NCBI RefSeq assembly: GCF_020171465.1
Contig: NZ_JAIUZR010000004.1
Location: forward strand, 620,001-684,000
Length of the DNA: 64,000 nucleotides
Direction of reading: 5' to 3'
Source of the DNA: Lutimonas saemankumensis
Lineage (GTDB): Bacteria > Bacteroidota > Bacteroidia > Flavobacteriales > Flavobacteriaceae
A program made the position numbers and the translations under genes. Positions 44,472 to 53,549 of the stretch are shown one piece after another. A model generated the notes under the pieces. The model was not told the DNA's origin. It saw nothing but the letters and a program-made list of their open reading frames with translations, and did not search any database. The first letter of the stretch is position 1, and each line of letters starts with the position of its first letter.

Positions 44472-45554
44472 TTAAAAAACATCAAACAAGGACTTGTCGA
44501 AGTCAGGGTTTGATGTTTTTTTATGCTTAAAGCCCTTGAACTTTTCCAGGTATTTAATCTTGTCCAAAGTGAATTCCGACTGCTTCGAAAAATTCGCAAC
44601 ACCCTTTTTTTTAAGGTTTTCTGCCAGATATTCCTGTTCGTACTGACCCGGTGTTGGAACGAAGAAAACCTGGCTTTCCATTGTAAAAAAATCCATAATA
44701 CTTGTGTAACCAGACCTTGATATAATGAGATGGCTTTCGGCAATCACCCGCTCGAGTTCAGACCTAAGCATAAAATTTACCGTAGTAAAATGCTTATCCT
44801 TTGAAAAAACCTGTTTCTTTTGGATAAGGCCTTGAACTATGAGGCATTTTCCGCTAAACCCTGAAAGTTCTTCTTTAACTTTCGATTCCAAAATGCTTCT
44901 CTGGGGTTCAGGGCCACTTAGAACCACCAAAACATCAATTTTTTTTTCTTTTTCCTGTTTTTTGAAACTACTCAAGGGGCCTATAAATCGTACCTTATTC
45001 ATTTTCTCCATTGGCCGCGATAATATCCCCGCTAATCCATTTTTTTTAAAATCCGGTACCCAGCACTCATCAAACCCAGAAATGATATTCTGGTGGAGTT
45101 TGGTTGTCAATCTACTTGAAGATCCACTGAGTACTCGTAACTGATGGGTAATATATATACTTGGAACCCCCTTCAGTCGTAATCCAAAACGATTGTCTGA
45201 AATTATCCCGCTCAGATGTTCAATGCTATGAATCTCTCTAACAGATTTTCTTTCTTTTAAAACTCTCTTAAACAGCAACGGTGCCTGTTGAAGCAATTTA
45301 AATTTCAAAAGGTTTCCCTTTGAAGTATAATTTACACTGGTCGAGGGAAGTTCATAACTTTTAAGATTCGGGAAAACTTGTTTTAAATAAGAAAGAGAAT
45401 CCCCGTCACCCGCAAGTATAGGAACAAAACCCTCGTTTTTCAATGCCCGGATAATCGGAATACATCGAACGGCATGTCCCAGGCCCCAGTTTAATGGAGC
45501 AACCAGAATTTTCTTATTTTCAATTGGATGATTCAATAATATACTTTGATCCAA
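44472..45554 (-). CDS. MurG-like (GT28-type) glycosyltransferase
   Basis: A 360-residue protein of the GT-B fold: N-terminal Gly-rich loop LVAPLNWGLGHAVRCIPI (about 17-34), a central linker, and a C-terminal nucleotide-sugar half with SGPEPQR (about 213-219), HLIISRSGYTSIMDFF (about 275-290) and FVPTPGQYEQEYLA, matching MurG and related GT28 enzymes. Substrates are unknown. The start is TTG at 45554: an in-frame TAA (45564-45566) precedes it and no ATG exists in the first 200 residues. Its last codons form one arm of the hairpin terminator of the convergent gene. Confidence 0.78.
   Translation of the reverse strand: MDQSILLNHPIENKKILVAPLNWGLGHAVRCIPIIRALKNEGFVPILAGDGDSLSYLKQVFPNLKSYELPSTSVNYTSKGNLLKFKLLQQAPLLFKRVLKERKSVREIHSIEHLSGIISDNRFGLRLKGVPSIYITHQLRVLSGSSSRLTTKLHQNIISGFDECWVPDFKKNGLAGILSRPMEKMNKVRFIGPLSSFKKQEKEKKIDVLVVLSGPEPQRSILESKVKEELSGFSGKCLIVQGLIQKKQVFSKDKHFTTVNFMLRSELERVIAESHLIISRSGYTSIMDFFTMESQVFFVPTPGQYEQEYLAENLKKKGVANFSKQSEFTLDKIKYLEKFKGFKHKKTSNPDFDKSLFDVF
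44474..44522. terminator. Terminator shared by the convergent YwqK-like and glycosyltransferase genes
   Basis: A 14-bp stem AAAAAACATCAAAC / GTTTGATGTTTTTT (44474-44487 with 44508-44521) with an inner GACTT/AAGTC pairing. The T run serves the plus transcript. The whole structure lies inside the last about 17 codons of the glycosyltransferase gene. Confidence 0.75.
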
Positions 45555-45590
45555 GATACAAGCTTAAAGATCAAGATCAAAACTTGATCA

Positions 45591-46862
45591 CTAAAGATCG
45601 AACCCTATATCCTTTCTAAAATTCATTTTATCAAAATGAATTTTATCAATATTGTCATAAGACTGTTTCAGTGCAGATCTAAAATCAGCTCCGTAAGAGG
45701 TAACTGCCAAAACACGTCCTCCATTCGTAACCACTTTATCTTCAAAAAGTTTTGTTCCGGCATGAAAAACTATTGAAGTATCAATTTCATCCAGACCTTT
45801 TATTTCCTTCCCTTTCTCATAGGCCTCCGGATAGCCACCGGAAACCAGCATAACCGTGGTCGCTGATCTGGCGTCAATATGGAGATCAAATTTATTCAGT
45901 CTTTTCTCGGTTGTTGCCTTGAACAGATCTACAAGATCAGACTGAATACGAGGAATAACAACCTCCGTTTCAGGATCACCCATTCTAACATTATATTCAA
46001 TAACATAAGGCTCATTATTGACTCGGATCAGCCCGATAAAAATGAATCCCACGTACGGGATATTGTCTTTTTTTAAACCCTCTATGGTAGGCTTGATCAC
46101 CCGGTTCTCCACTTTTGACAAAAACTCCTTATCAGCAAAAGGAACAGGAGAAACAGCTCCCATACCGCCGGTGTTCAAACCAACATCACCTTCTCCAATT
46201 CTTTTGTAATCTTTTGCATTGGGGAGAATGACATAGTTTTCACTGTCTGTGAGCACAAAAGAACTCATTTCAATACCGTCTAAAAATTCTTCAATTACAA
46301 CTTTTGAACTGGCTGCTCCAAACTTCTGATCCCCTAACATCGCCTCAAGCTCTGATTTAGCTTCATTCAAATCCTCGAGAATCAAAACACCTTTTCCCGC
46401 TGCCAGCCCATCAGCCTTCAGTACGTATGGAGGCTGTAAAGTTTCCAGAAATTCCTGGCCCTCTTTCAAAGTATCAACAGTAAAACTTCGATATTGAGCT
46501 GTAGGAATATCATGTCTGTACATGAATTCTTTGGCAAATTCTTTACTTCCTTCCAGTTGGGCAGCAAATTTCTGAGGGCCTATTACAGGTATAAGTTTCA
46601 AGTGATCATCATTGAGGAAAAAATCATGAATACCATTTACCAAAGGATCTTCTGGCCCTACAACCACCATTTGAACATTATTTTCAATCACCGCATTTTT
46701 CACGGCCTCGAAATCATTTGGGTCAAGGTCAATATTCGTAGCGTATTTGATGGTTCCCGCGTTTCCCGGGGCCACAAACAGATTCCCACATTGAGAACTT
46801 TGTGCTAGCTTCCATGCAATTGTACATTCTCTTCCGCCAGAGCCTAAAACAAGTATATTCAT
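45591..46862 (-). CDS. purD: Phosphoribosylamine-glycine ligase
   Basis: A 423-residue ATP-grasp enzyme making glycinamide ribonucleotide in purine synthesis. It shows the N-terminal LVLGSGGRECTIAWKLAQS (4-22), the KADGLAAGKGV loop (about 148-158), GDVGLNTGGMGAVSPVP and the GDPETEVVIPR motif of the C-terminal part. Length matches the monofunctional enzyme. A -7 match (46883-46890, reverse complement CAAAAGTA) stands upstream. Confidence 0.95.
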   Translation of the reverse strand: MNILVLGSGGRECTIAWKLAQSSQCGNLFVAPGNAGTIKYATNIDLDPNDFEAVKNAVIENNVQMVVVGPEDPLVNGIHDFFLNDDHLKLIPVIGPQKFAAQLEGSKEFAKEFMYRHDIPTAQYRSFTVDTLKEGQEFLETLQPPYVLKADGLAAGKGVLILEDLNEAKSELEAMLGDQKFGAASSKVVIEEFLDGIEMSSFVLTDSENYVILPNAKDYKRIGEGDVGLNTGGMGAVSPVPFADKEFLSKVENRVIKPTIEGLKKDNIPYVGFIFIGLIRVNNEPYVIEYNVRMGDPETEVVIPRIQSDLVDLFKATTEKRLNKFDLHIDARSATTVMLVSGGYPEAYEKGKEIKGLDEIDTSIVFHAGTKLFEDKVVTNGGRVLAVTSYGADFRSALKQSYDNIDKIHFDKMNFRKDIGFDL

Positions 46863-46950
46863 GTATCCATATTTTATGCCAGCAAAAGTACTTTAAAAAA
46901 TTTATTTAGCCCTCTGAACTAAGTACTCAAATTTGAAACAGGTAAAAATA

Positions 46951-48624
46951 TTAGAAGATCTGTTCCAGTATTTTTTGAGTAATAAGGTAAGTGGGCCTTA
47001 CACCCGAAGTTCCCAAACCTCCTGAAGCAAGTGTGCTTCCCGTTTCCAAGGGGTTGTCAGAGGCATAATAGGCATACCTTACTTTGATGTCTTGCTTTAC
47101 ATTTCCCCGGATCTTTGAGGCCGATTGAATTGCCTTTTGATAGTGTGCTCCTTCCATTTCAAGACCAATGACCCTCCAGGTGGAATTGTAGAAGAACTCA
47201 AGTATATCCCTGTTCTGAAGTGAAGTTCCAAGTACAGTGATCATGGCTCCTTCAAAAACATTAAGCTCCTCATCCTTCAGGTCCTCAGCGCTGAGTTCAT
47301 TTATAAAAGGATAATTATCTGCGGTCCCTTCAAAAATATGTGAACTTGGTATCATAATGTCCCCTTTAACTCCTTCCAGGATTCCCGCCTTTCCCATTAC
47401 AGAAACTGATTCTACATTTAAATGTCTTTTTTCTCCTGAAGATAGCGTGTAAGGTTTTAGAAGTTCGTCCAGCGTTTCATAGGCCTGCTCTCCAAAGGCA
47501 TAATCCATCACTATAATTACCGGTCTTTCCTCCTTGGAATTAATTAGCTTATAATTCGTTTTCGACAGGTCAATCTTTTCAGTATCTATGATTTGAACAT
47601 CAATGTTTGCCCCTGTATTGTCCTTGATGAAGGTCAGGCCTTTCTTGGCTGCCCCTTTTTTTATGATCTTCCTTAGGTTATTGTTTTTCTCGTTTCCTAT
47701 AAGTTCAAAAAGGGCTGTTCCGGAATGGGTCTTTGCTTCTTCGCTAAGAAAAATCGGAGCGTAAATAGAGTTCATTACACTGTGCATATTGGCACTGATG
47801 ATATGAATAGGCCTTTCAATCAAACCTCTTTTTTCAAGTTCATATTTAATATTGATGGCCCAGCTTTCTCCCGAAATGTGATGCCCGATTCGCTCCCTGA
47901 GAATAGGACTGAAGGTAATTTCATGCTTTTTATCTTCTATAATCTCATCCAGGGCTAGTTTTCCCATCCAGTAAATAACCTGGAAAAAGCGGTTTGGAGA
48001 ATGTTCATTTCCAAATTTTGAATCTGCCTTGTGTAATTCTTCATAACTTCGGCCTAAAAATGTTGACAAATGAGCCAGAAGCACTTCTCTCTGGTTATTA
48101 TCGATCTTTTTATTAGTCAAAACAACCTCCTCCAGGTGTTTCCATTCTCTAATGGTACGCCCATCATCATTGATCAATACTTTTTTTGCAATTTTATTGG
48201 CTTCAACAAACATGAAAGTCAGGTGGGTCAGGATGTCATAGATATCAGACCTGCCGCGCGTAATTTCAATATTCATCTGATCCCGGTCAATCCTGTAGCA
48301 ATTTCTTCTTCTTTTGGCAGGAACTATTTTCTTAAAATGAGACTGGCCCAATCCTTCATCTGCAGTGAGGCTTATAAACCTGCATTCGGCTATGCCTTCC
48401 GGAAGCCTGTCAATGATGTAAAGCAACCCATCCAGTTCCGTTGCCTCATTGGCAATAGATCCGTAAATTTCAGGTTGCAGAATTAAAAGTTCATTAATCA
48501 GGGTATTCCCCGACACCCCCATCGGTTTGTAAAAACCTCTTATAAACAAATGGCGCATGGTAATATAAATACGCTCAATTGCATTTGTTGAAATCTGGGC
48601 TCTTGTTCTTTTAATTTTTTCCAT
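46951..48624 (-). CDS. DUF6909-family protein with nucleoside-phosphorylase-like C-terminus
   Basis: A 557-residue cytoplasmic protein conserved in Bacteroidota. The N-terminal half is helical (LLYIIDRLPEGIAECR at about 67-82). The C-terminal half (about 370-557) has the order of features of purine/uridine phosphorylase-type enzymes: VMGKAGILEG, GDIMIPSSHIFEG, VLGTSLQNRD and VIGLEMEGAHYQKAI, the last recalling the EME/ES substrate-binding segment of nucleoside phosphorylases and AMP or MTA nucleosidases. Enzyme activity is not established. Overlaps the ctpA-type gene by 14 bp. Confidence 0.7.
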   Translation of the reverse strand: MEKIKRTRAQISTNAIERIYITMRHLFIRGFYKPMGVSGNTLINELLILQPEIYGSIANEATELDGLLYIIDRLPEGIAECRFISLTADEGLGQSHFKKIVPAKRRRNCYRIDRDQMNIEITRGRSDIYDILTHLTFMFVEANKIAKKVLINDDGRTIREWKHLEEVVLTNKKIDNNQREVLLAHLSTFLGRSYEELHKADSKFGNEHSPNRFFQVIYWMGKLALDEIIEDKKHEITFSPILRERIGHHISGESWAINIKYELEKRGLIERPIHIISANMHSVMNSIYAPIFLSEEAKTHSGTALFELIGNEKNNNLRKIIKKGAAKKGLTFIKDNTGANIDVQIIDTEKIDLSKTNYKLINSKEERPVIIVMDYAFGEQAYETLDELLKPYTLSSGEKRHLNVESVSVMGKAGILEGVKGDIMIPSSHIFEGTADNYPFINELSAEDLKDEELNVFEGAMITVLGTSLQNRDILEFFYNSTWRVIGLEMEGAHYQKAIQSASKIRGNVKQDIKVRYAYYASDNPLETGSTLASGGLGTSGVRPTYLITQKILEQIF

Positions 48625-50254
48625 TCAATAAAATACTTCTGTAACGATCCTGATTTTCCAAGACAGAAACGGCCTCTTTGATATAAGGGCTGAATTCTAT
48701 ATGGTTTTGATATTCACCCTTTTTAAAGTAATACCGGTTTATAATTTCGTCGCTCAGCATTCCCTTAATTCTTTCTTTATTCGTATTTATTTCCTGTATT
48801 TTCTGATCCTCAAGAGCTTTTGATAAGGCCTTGTAAGAACCTTCTATTCCTCGTGATAGATTTTCTTTTTCAGATAATTCAAAAGCCCTTTCGAATTTCT
48901 TTTCAGAATTGGTTTTAAAATTCGTTTCTCCTTCTTTTAAAAAGTCGATAAAAGCATCATATTCCGAATCCTTAAAAACATATGTATCAGGGCTGGCAAT
49001 GCTCTCATGATTATAATAATAAAAGGATGCATAATTGAATATAGCATCAGATCTCAATAAGGCCTTGGTCGAAGCTGTAAGATCTTCTTTTTTCACCCAT
49101 ACATCCGGTGATATCCCTCCTCCGTCATATACAGTTCTTCCGTTCCTGGTTTTGAATGCATTTCGCTTTTCTTCTGAAAATTTTGGAACATCCTCTCCGT
49201 CTCTATGCGTATAATCAAGTTCCTGAATGTTTCTGCCACTTGGGGTATAGTATTTTGAAATTGTCAATTTTAACTTAGTGCCATAGGTAAGGTTCCTGTA
49301 ACGCTGAACAAGGCCCTTTCCGAATGAGCGCTCACCTAATATGACAGCCCTGTCCAGGTCCTGTAAGGATCCTGCAACAATTTCCGAGGCAGATGCAGAC
49401 CTTTCATTAATGAGCACAACAATTGGAATTTCAAGGTCTATAGGTTCGTATTTTGTTTTATAAACTTCACTCCATTTTTTTAATTTCGCTTTTGTGCTTA
49501 CCACAACCTCATTTTTTGGAACAAAGAAGTTTGTTATTTCTATAGCCTCATTTAAGAGTCCTCCCGGATTGCCCCTTACATCAAGAATAAGTTTGGTCAT
49601 ACCTTGTTCTTTAAGGTCCACAAATGCAGATTTTACAGAAGAAGAAGCTTTGTTATTGAATCGGTCAAACGCTATGTATCCAACATCATCCGTGATCATT
49701 TGGAAATGCGGAACCGGGTCAACAATGATCTTCTCTCTTTTCACATTGAAGTTCAGTTTCTCATTATTTCTCTTAACAACCAGTTTCACCGTAGTTCCTG
49801 CGGTTCCTTTAAGAAGAGAAGTTATTTGATCGCTGTTATAGTCAGCAACATAAATGTCCTCAATTTTAATGATCTCATCACCTACTTTTATTCCTTCTAC
49901 TTCCGCAGAATAACCCTCATAAACTTCGGCAATAACAAGTCTATTGTCATAATATCTTGATTCAGCCCCTATGCCGCTGTATTCACCGGAAGAATTGATC
50001 TTAACCTCTTCAACCCCTTGTTCATCATAGTATTTGGTATAAGGATCGAGGTCTTCAAGCATTTCATTAATCGCTTTCTCAGTCAAAGCTGCCGGATTGA
50101 TCTCATCGATATAATAAAGGTTTAGTTCCTTAAACAGGGTTGTATAAATTTCCATTTGTTTGGCAACTTCAAAAAAATCAGATTTGAAGGCAAACAAAAA
50201 GGTACTCATTACTGCTAATCCTCCTATAACTACAACTTTTTTCAATCTTTTCAT
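48611..50254 (-). CDS. S41-family C-terminal processing protease
   Basis: A 547-residue exported protease: uncleaved or cleaved N-terminal hydrophobic segment (about 7-24), PDZ domain (about 85-165, YSGIGAESRYYDNRLVIAEVYEGYSAE) and S41 catalytic domain with the Ser in INERSASASEIVAGS and the Lys in SFGKGLVQ. It belongs to the CtpA/Prc type, cutting periplasmic proteins at non-polar C-termini. It overlaps the rnpA stop as ATGA, so translation is coupled to rnpA, as in many flavobacteria. Confidence 0.92.
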   Translation of the reverse strand: MKRLKKVVVIGGLAVMSTFLFAFKSDFFEVAKQMEIYTTLFKELNLYYIDEINPAALTEKAINEMLEDLDPYTKYYDEQGVEEVKINSSGEYSGIGAESRYYDNRLVIAEVYEGYSAEVEGIKVGDEIIKIEDIYVADYNSDQITSLLKGTAGTTVKLVVKRNNEKLNFNVKREKIIVDPVPHFQMITDDVGYIAFDRFNNKASSSVKSAFVDLKEQGMTKLILDVRGNPGGLLNEAIEITNFFVPKNEVVVSTKAKLKKWSEVYKTKYEPIDLEIPIVVLINERSASASEIVAGSLQDLDRAVILGERSFGKGLVQRYRNLTYGTKLKLTISKYYTPSGRNIQELDYTHRDGEDVPKFSEEKRNAFKTRNGRTVYDGGGISPDVWVKKEDLTASTKALLRSDAIFNYASFYYYNHESIASPDTYVFKDSEYDAFIDFLKEGETNFKTNSEKKFERAFELSEKENLSRGIEGSYKALSKALEDQKIQEINTNKERIKGMLSDEIINRYYFKKGEYQNHIEFSPYIKEAVSVLENQDRYRSILLNGKN

Positions 50255-50637
50255 ACACTGTGAGGTTTTTGTTTTGTCAAAAATTTGCGAATCAATTGAT
50301 TCATTTTTCTATCCATCAGTTCAAAGGATATTTCCTCCTTCGCCTGATATATAAACATGATTATGTGCTTTTTAGTATCAGCATCATTGTATATAAGTGA
50401 TTTATTCTTCCTGTATGCTTCCCGCATCAGTCGTTTAATGCGATTTCTTTCCACTGCATTTTTAAAGTTCCTCTTAGAAACTGATACTCCGGCCTGGATT
50501 TTGAAGGGTGATAAATGATCGTATTCAAGATAGATCATTTTTAACGGAAATACTGTGGCAGATCTACCCGAGGCAAATAATTCTGAAATGAGATTTTTCT
50601 TTTTTAGCCTTTCTTCCTTTCTAAAAGTTTCCTGCAT
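50251..50637 (-). CDS. rnpA: Ribonuclease P protein component
   Basis: A 128-residue basic protein assisting RNase P RNA in tRNA 5' maturation. It has the conserved FKIQAGVSVSKRNFKNAVERNRIKRLMREAYR block (about 45-77), with the RNR motif. The ATG at 50637 (MQETFRKEERL) is the start; the frame three codons further up begins with TTG. The gene is not beside rpmH, as is normal in Bacteroidota. Confidence 0.93.
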   Translation of the reverse strand: MQETFRKEERLKKKNLISELFASGRSATVFPLKMIYLEYDHLSPFKIQAGVSVSKRNFKNAVERNRIKRLMREAYRKNKSLIYNDADTKKHIIMFIYQAKEEISFELMDRKMNQLIRKFLTKQKPHSV

Positions 50638-50688
50638 GGAGCACAAATATAAATAATTATTTATTATGCATTTAAAAGTTTACTGTAC

Positions 50689-50720
50689 TTGTTTTTATCA
50701 ATCCAATAATTGTAACTTTG
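50689..50720 (+). promoter_or_regulatory. Bacteroidota-type promoter for the acyl-CoA dehydrogenase gene
   Basis: TTG (50689-50691), 21-bp spacer, TAACTTTG (50713-50720), about 25 nt above the ATG at 50746. Confidence 0.6.
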
Positions 50721-50745
50721 CTTTATTAACAAAAATTAAATTACT

Positions 50746-51924
50746 ATGGCTGTAGATCAATTTCAGGCTCCGGATTATTTCCTTTTAGACGACTTGCTTT
50801 CAGAGGAACATAAACTTGTAAGAGACGCTTGCAGAGACTGGGTAAAAAGAGAAGTTTCTCCGATCATTGAAGAAGCTGCGCAGCAAGCAAAATTTCCAAA
50901 TCAGTTATTAAGTGGATTGGCCGAAATCGGTGCTTTTGGCCCTTATATTCCCGAAGAATACGGAGGTGCAGGCCTGGATCAGATCTCTTATGGACTGATC
51001 ATGCAGGAAATAGAGCGTGGAGATTCAGGAATAAGGTCTACGGCATCCGTACAGTCCTCTTTGGTCATGTATCCAATATGGAAATATGGAAATGAGGCAC
51101 AAAGGTCCAAATATCTTCCAAAACTGGCTTCCGGTGAAATGATCGGATGTTTTGGATTGACAGAGCCCAATCACGGATCAAACCCCGGAGGAATGGAGAC
51201 AAAATTCAAGGATATGGGCGATCACTTCCTTTTGAATGGAGCAAAATTGTGGATTTCAAATTCTCCCTTTGCTGACATTGCTGTTGTTTGGGCAAAGAAT
51301 GAAGAAGGAAGGATCCACGGATTGATCGTAGAAAGGGGAATGGAAGGATTTTCGACACCGGAAACTCACAGTAAATGGTCTTTAAGGGCATCTGCCACAG
51401 GAGAGCTGATCTTTGAAAATGTGAAGGTTCCTAAAGAAAATCTCCTGCCAAACAAAAATGGGTTGGGAGCTCCTTTGGGTTGTCTTGATTCTGCCCGATA
51501 CGGAATTGCATGGGGGGTCATAGGATGTGCCATGGACTGCTATGATACAGCTCTTCGGTATGCAAAAGAGAGAGTTCAGTTTGGGAAACCAATTGCTGCC
51601 TTTCAGCTTCAGCAAAAAAAGCTTGCTGAGATGATCACAGAAATAACCAAGGCTCAATTACTGACCTGGAGGTTGGGGGTGTTGAGAAATGAAGGAAAAG
51701 CAACTTCTGCTCAGATTTCTATGGCGAAAAGAAATAATGTGGAAATGGCATTGAATATCGCCCGTGAAGCCCGACAGGTTTTGGGAGCCATGGGTATAAC
51801 AGGTGATTATTCGATCATGAGACATATGATGAACCTGGAATCTGTCATCACATATGAAGGAACTCATGACATTCATTTGCTTATTACAGGACTGGATATA
51901 ACCGGTATTGCAGCTTTTAAATAA
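50746..51924 (+). CDS. Acyl-CoA dehydrogenase family, glutaryl-CoA dehydrogenase-like
   Basis: A 392-residue flavoenzyme. It has the IGCFGLTEPNHGSNPGGMET segment (flavin contact, about 135-155), KLWISNSPFADIAVVWA, and the catalytic base E371 in TYEGTHDIH, the position used by glutaryl-CoA dehydrogenase and most short-chain members. Sequence wording (SVQSSLVMYPIWKYG) matches glutaryl-CoA dehydrogenase, which oxidises and decarboxylates glutaryl-CoA to crotonyl-CoA in lysine and tryptophan breakdown. No other gene of the pathway is near, so the exact substrate is inferred. Confidence 0.85.
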   Translation: MAVDQFQAPDYFLLDDLLSEEHKLVRDACRDWVKREVSPIIEEAAQQAKFPNQLLSGLAEIGAFGPYIPEEYGGAGLDQISYGLIMQEIERGDSGIRSTASVQSSLVMYPIWKYGNEAQRSKYLPKLASGEMIGCFGLTEPNHGSNPGGMETKFKDMGDHFLLNGAKLWISNSPFADIAVVWAKNEEGRIHGLIVERGMEGFSTPETHSKWSLRASATGELIFENVKVPKENLLPNKNGLGAPLGCLDSARYGIAWGVIGCAMDCYDTALRYAKERVQFGKPIAAFQLQQKKLAEMITEITKAQLLTWRLGVLRNEGKATSAQISMAKRNNVEMALNIAREARQVLGAMGITGDYSIMRHMMNLESVITYEGTHDIHLLITGLDITGIAAFK

Positions 51925-51982
51925 AATAGTGTAACGAATTATTCAGAGTGTACGTCCAATTACTTTGAATAAATCTTTTACT

Positions 51983-53491
51983 ATGACTACTAAAATTAAA
52001 TTTGCAAGGATAAATCCTTTCTTCATTGCTTTATTGTTTACTTTTATTTCGGTTTCCGGATTTGGCAACGGAGAATCCCATTCTGATAAATATCAAATTC
52101 ATATCGATGGCAACAACGTGAAAACAGCCATAATTGAGTGTGAGATGCTGCTTGAAGATGATCAGCTCTATATGAGTTCTATAGGTGCAAATCAGTTCTC
52201 TTCTCGATGGGCTCATTTTATCCAGGATCTGGAGGCCCGGTCATTGAAAGGAGATCCGATTCAAATTGATACCCTGGCAGGATCAAACTGGAAAATTCAT
52301 GCGAAACCAGGAAGTCGGATCAAGCTCAAATACATCGTAAAATTAGACCATGAAAATTTTAAATGGAGCGGTGGAGTTGACGGGGCTGCCTATTCCAGAG
52401 AATGGGGTGTATTCTATACGGGAAGAAGTATTTTTATAATGAACGGTCAACATAAAAAAGACATCATTGTAGCATTTAATATTCCCAAAAAGTGGAAGGT
52501 TTCGTCACCTTGGAAAAATTCATCATCTCAGCCCTATGTGTACTCCGTGAATAATTTGACGACACTGTCAGACAGTATGTTCTTTGCCGGGACACATGAA
52601 GAATATTTGATAAAAAGAGAAAACTTTGAATTGATATTCGCATTTGGAGGCAAAGAAATTATAGCCCAAAAAGAAAAATTTACCGCTATGGCGGAAGGTA
52701 TTATGGATTACTATATTAATCTTTTTGGAGGTGTTCCAAAGCCTTCGCCGGAAGACTCTTTTGACAAATCCATGGTCATCATGAGTTCCTCTTCCAATAC
52801 AGATGGAGAGGTAATTGGAAATCATATCAGCATTTTGCTGAAAGAAAACGGGGACATGATGTCTGAATTGATCGGAAGATTTATTTTTGCTCATGAATTT
52901 TTCCATTTATGGAACGGAAAATCATTTACCCCTTTGGGAAATGATTGCGAATGGTTTAAGGAAGGGGTCACTAATTATTATACCTTGAAAGCTTTATATC
53001 ATATAGGGTTTCTGGATCAAGATTCCTACCTGAAAACCTTAAATGACTTATTTTATCAGCGCTATGATAAAGATAAAGCCGTAGGAATTCATTCCTTGAC
53101 TCAAGGGGATTTAAAACACGATCACTGGGGCCTTATTTACAGCGGAGGGATGTTTACTGGAATAGCACAGGACATGATTATACGCTCATCAACATCAAAC
53201 GAAAACAGCCTCGACAATGTAATGCGTCAACTTTATAAAAAATATGGTGGAACCAATGAGGGTTATGATCTTGCAGCATTGGAGTCACTTATGTCTGAGG
53301 CCAGCGGATCTGATCAGGCCGGGTTCTTCAAGAATCATATTTTGGGGCCAAAAAGAATTCCAGTTTCCAAATACCTGAATATGGGAGGTTTTGAAGCCCA
53401 AGAAATTGACGGTAACCTCGTTGTTGGATTGAAAAAAGAAGTCAGTGGGCCTGAAAAGGAACTCAACGATGGGTTCTTTGGCATAAATTAA
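51983..53491 (+). CDS. M61-like exported metallopeptidase
   Basis: A 502-residue protein with N-terminal signal segment (about 9-27) and an M61/glycyl-aminopeptidase-like body: a beta-sandwich N-terminal region (about 30-200), then a thermolysin-like domain with HEFFHLWN (H304, E305, H308) and the third ligand E327 in KEGVTNYY, so the zinc site is complete. A C-terminal part with no PDZ motif follows. Substrate unknown. ATG 51983 is preferred over TTG 51965, which would add six residues before the signal. Confidence 0.82.
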   Translation: MTTKIKFARINPFFIALLFTFISVSGFGNGESHSDKYQIHIDGNNVKTAIIECEMLLEDDQLYMSSIGANQFSSRWAHFIQDLEARSLKGDPIQIDTLAGSNWKIHAKPGSRIKLKYIVKLDHENFKWSGGVDGAAYSREWGVFYTGRSIFIMNGQHKKDIIVAFNIPKKWKVSSPWKNSSSQPYVYSVNNLTTLSDSMFFAGTHEEYLIKRENFELIFAFGGKEIIAQKEKFTAMAEGIMDYYINLFGGVPKPSPEDSFDKSMVIMSSSSNTDGEVIGNHISILLKENGDMMSELIGRFIFAHEFFHLWNGKSFTPLGNDCEWFKEGVTNYYTLKALYHIGFLDQDSYLKTLNDLFYQRYDKDKAVGIHSLTQGDLKHDHWGLIYSGGMFTGIAQDMIIRSSTSNENSLDNVMRQLYKKYGGTNEGYDLAALESLMSEASGSDQAGFFKNHILGPKRIPVSKYLNMGGFEAQEIDGNLVVGLKKEVSGPEKELNDGFFGIN

Positions 53492-53549
53492 GGTTTGATT
53501 CTTTGATTCTCGATGTTCTTAAATTAAATTAGCACATCAAGATTAGCAA

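Noticed and set aside
48070-48486. 138-codon plus-strand ORF
   Set aside because: Antisense shadow of the DUF6909 gene.
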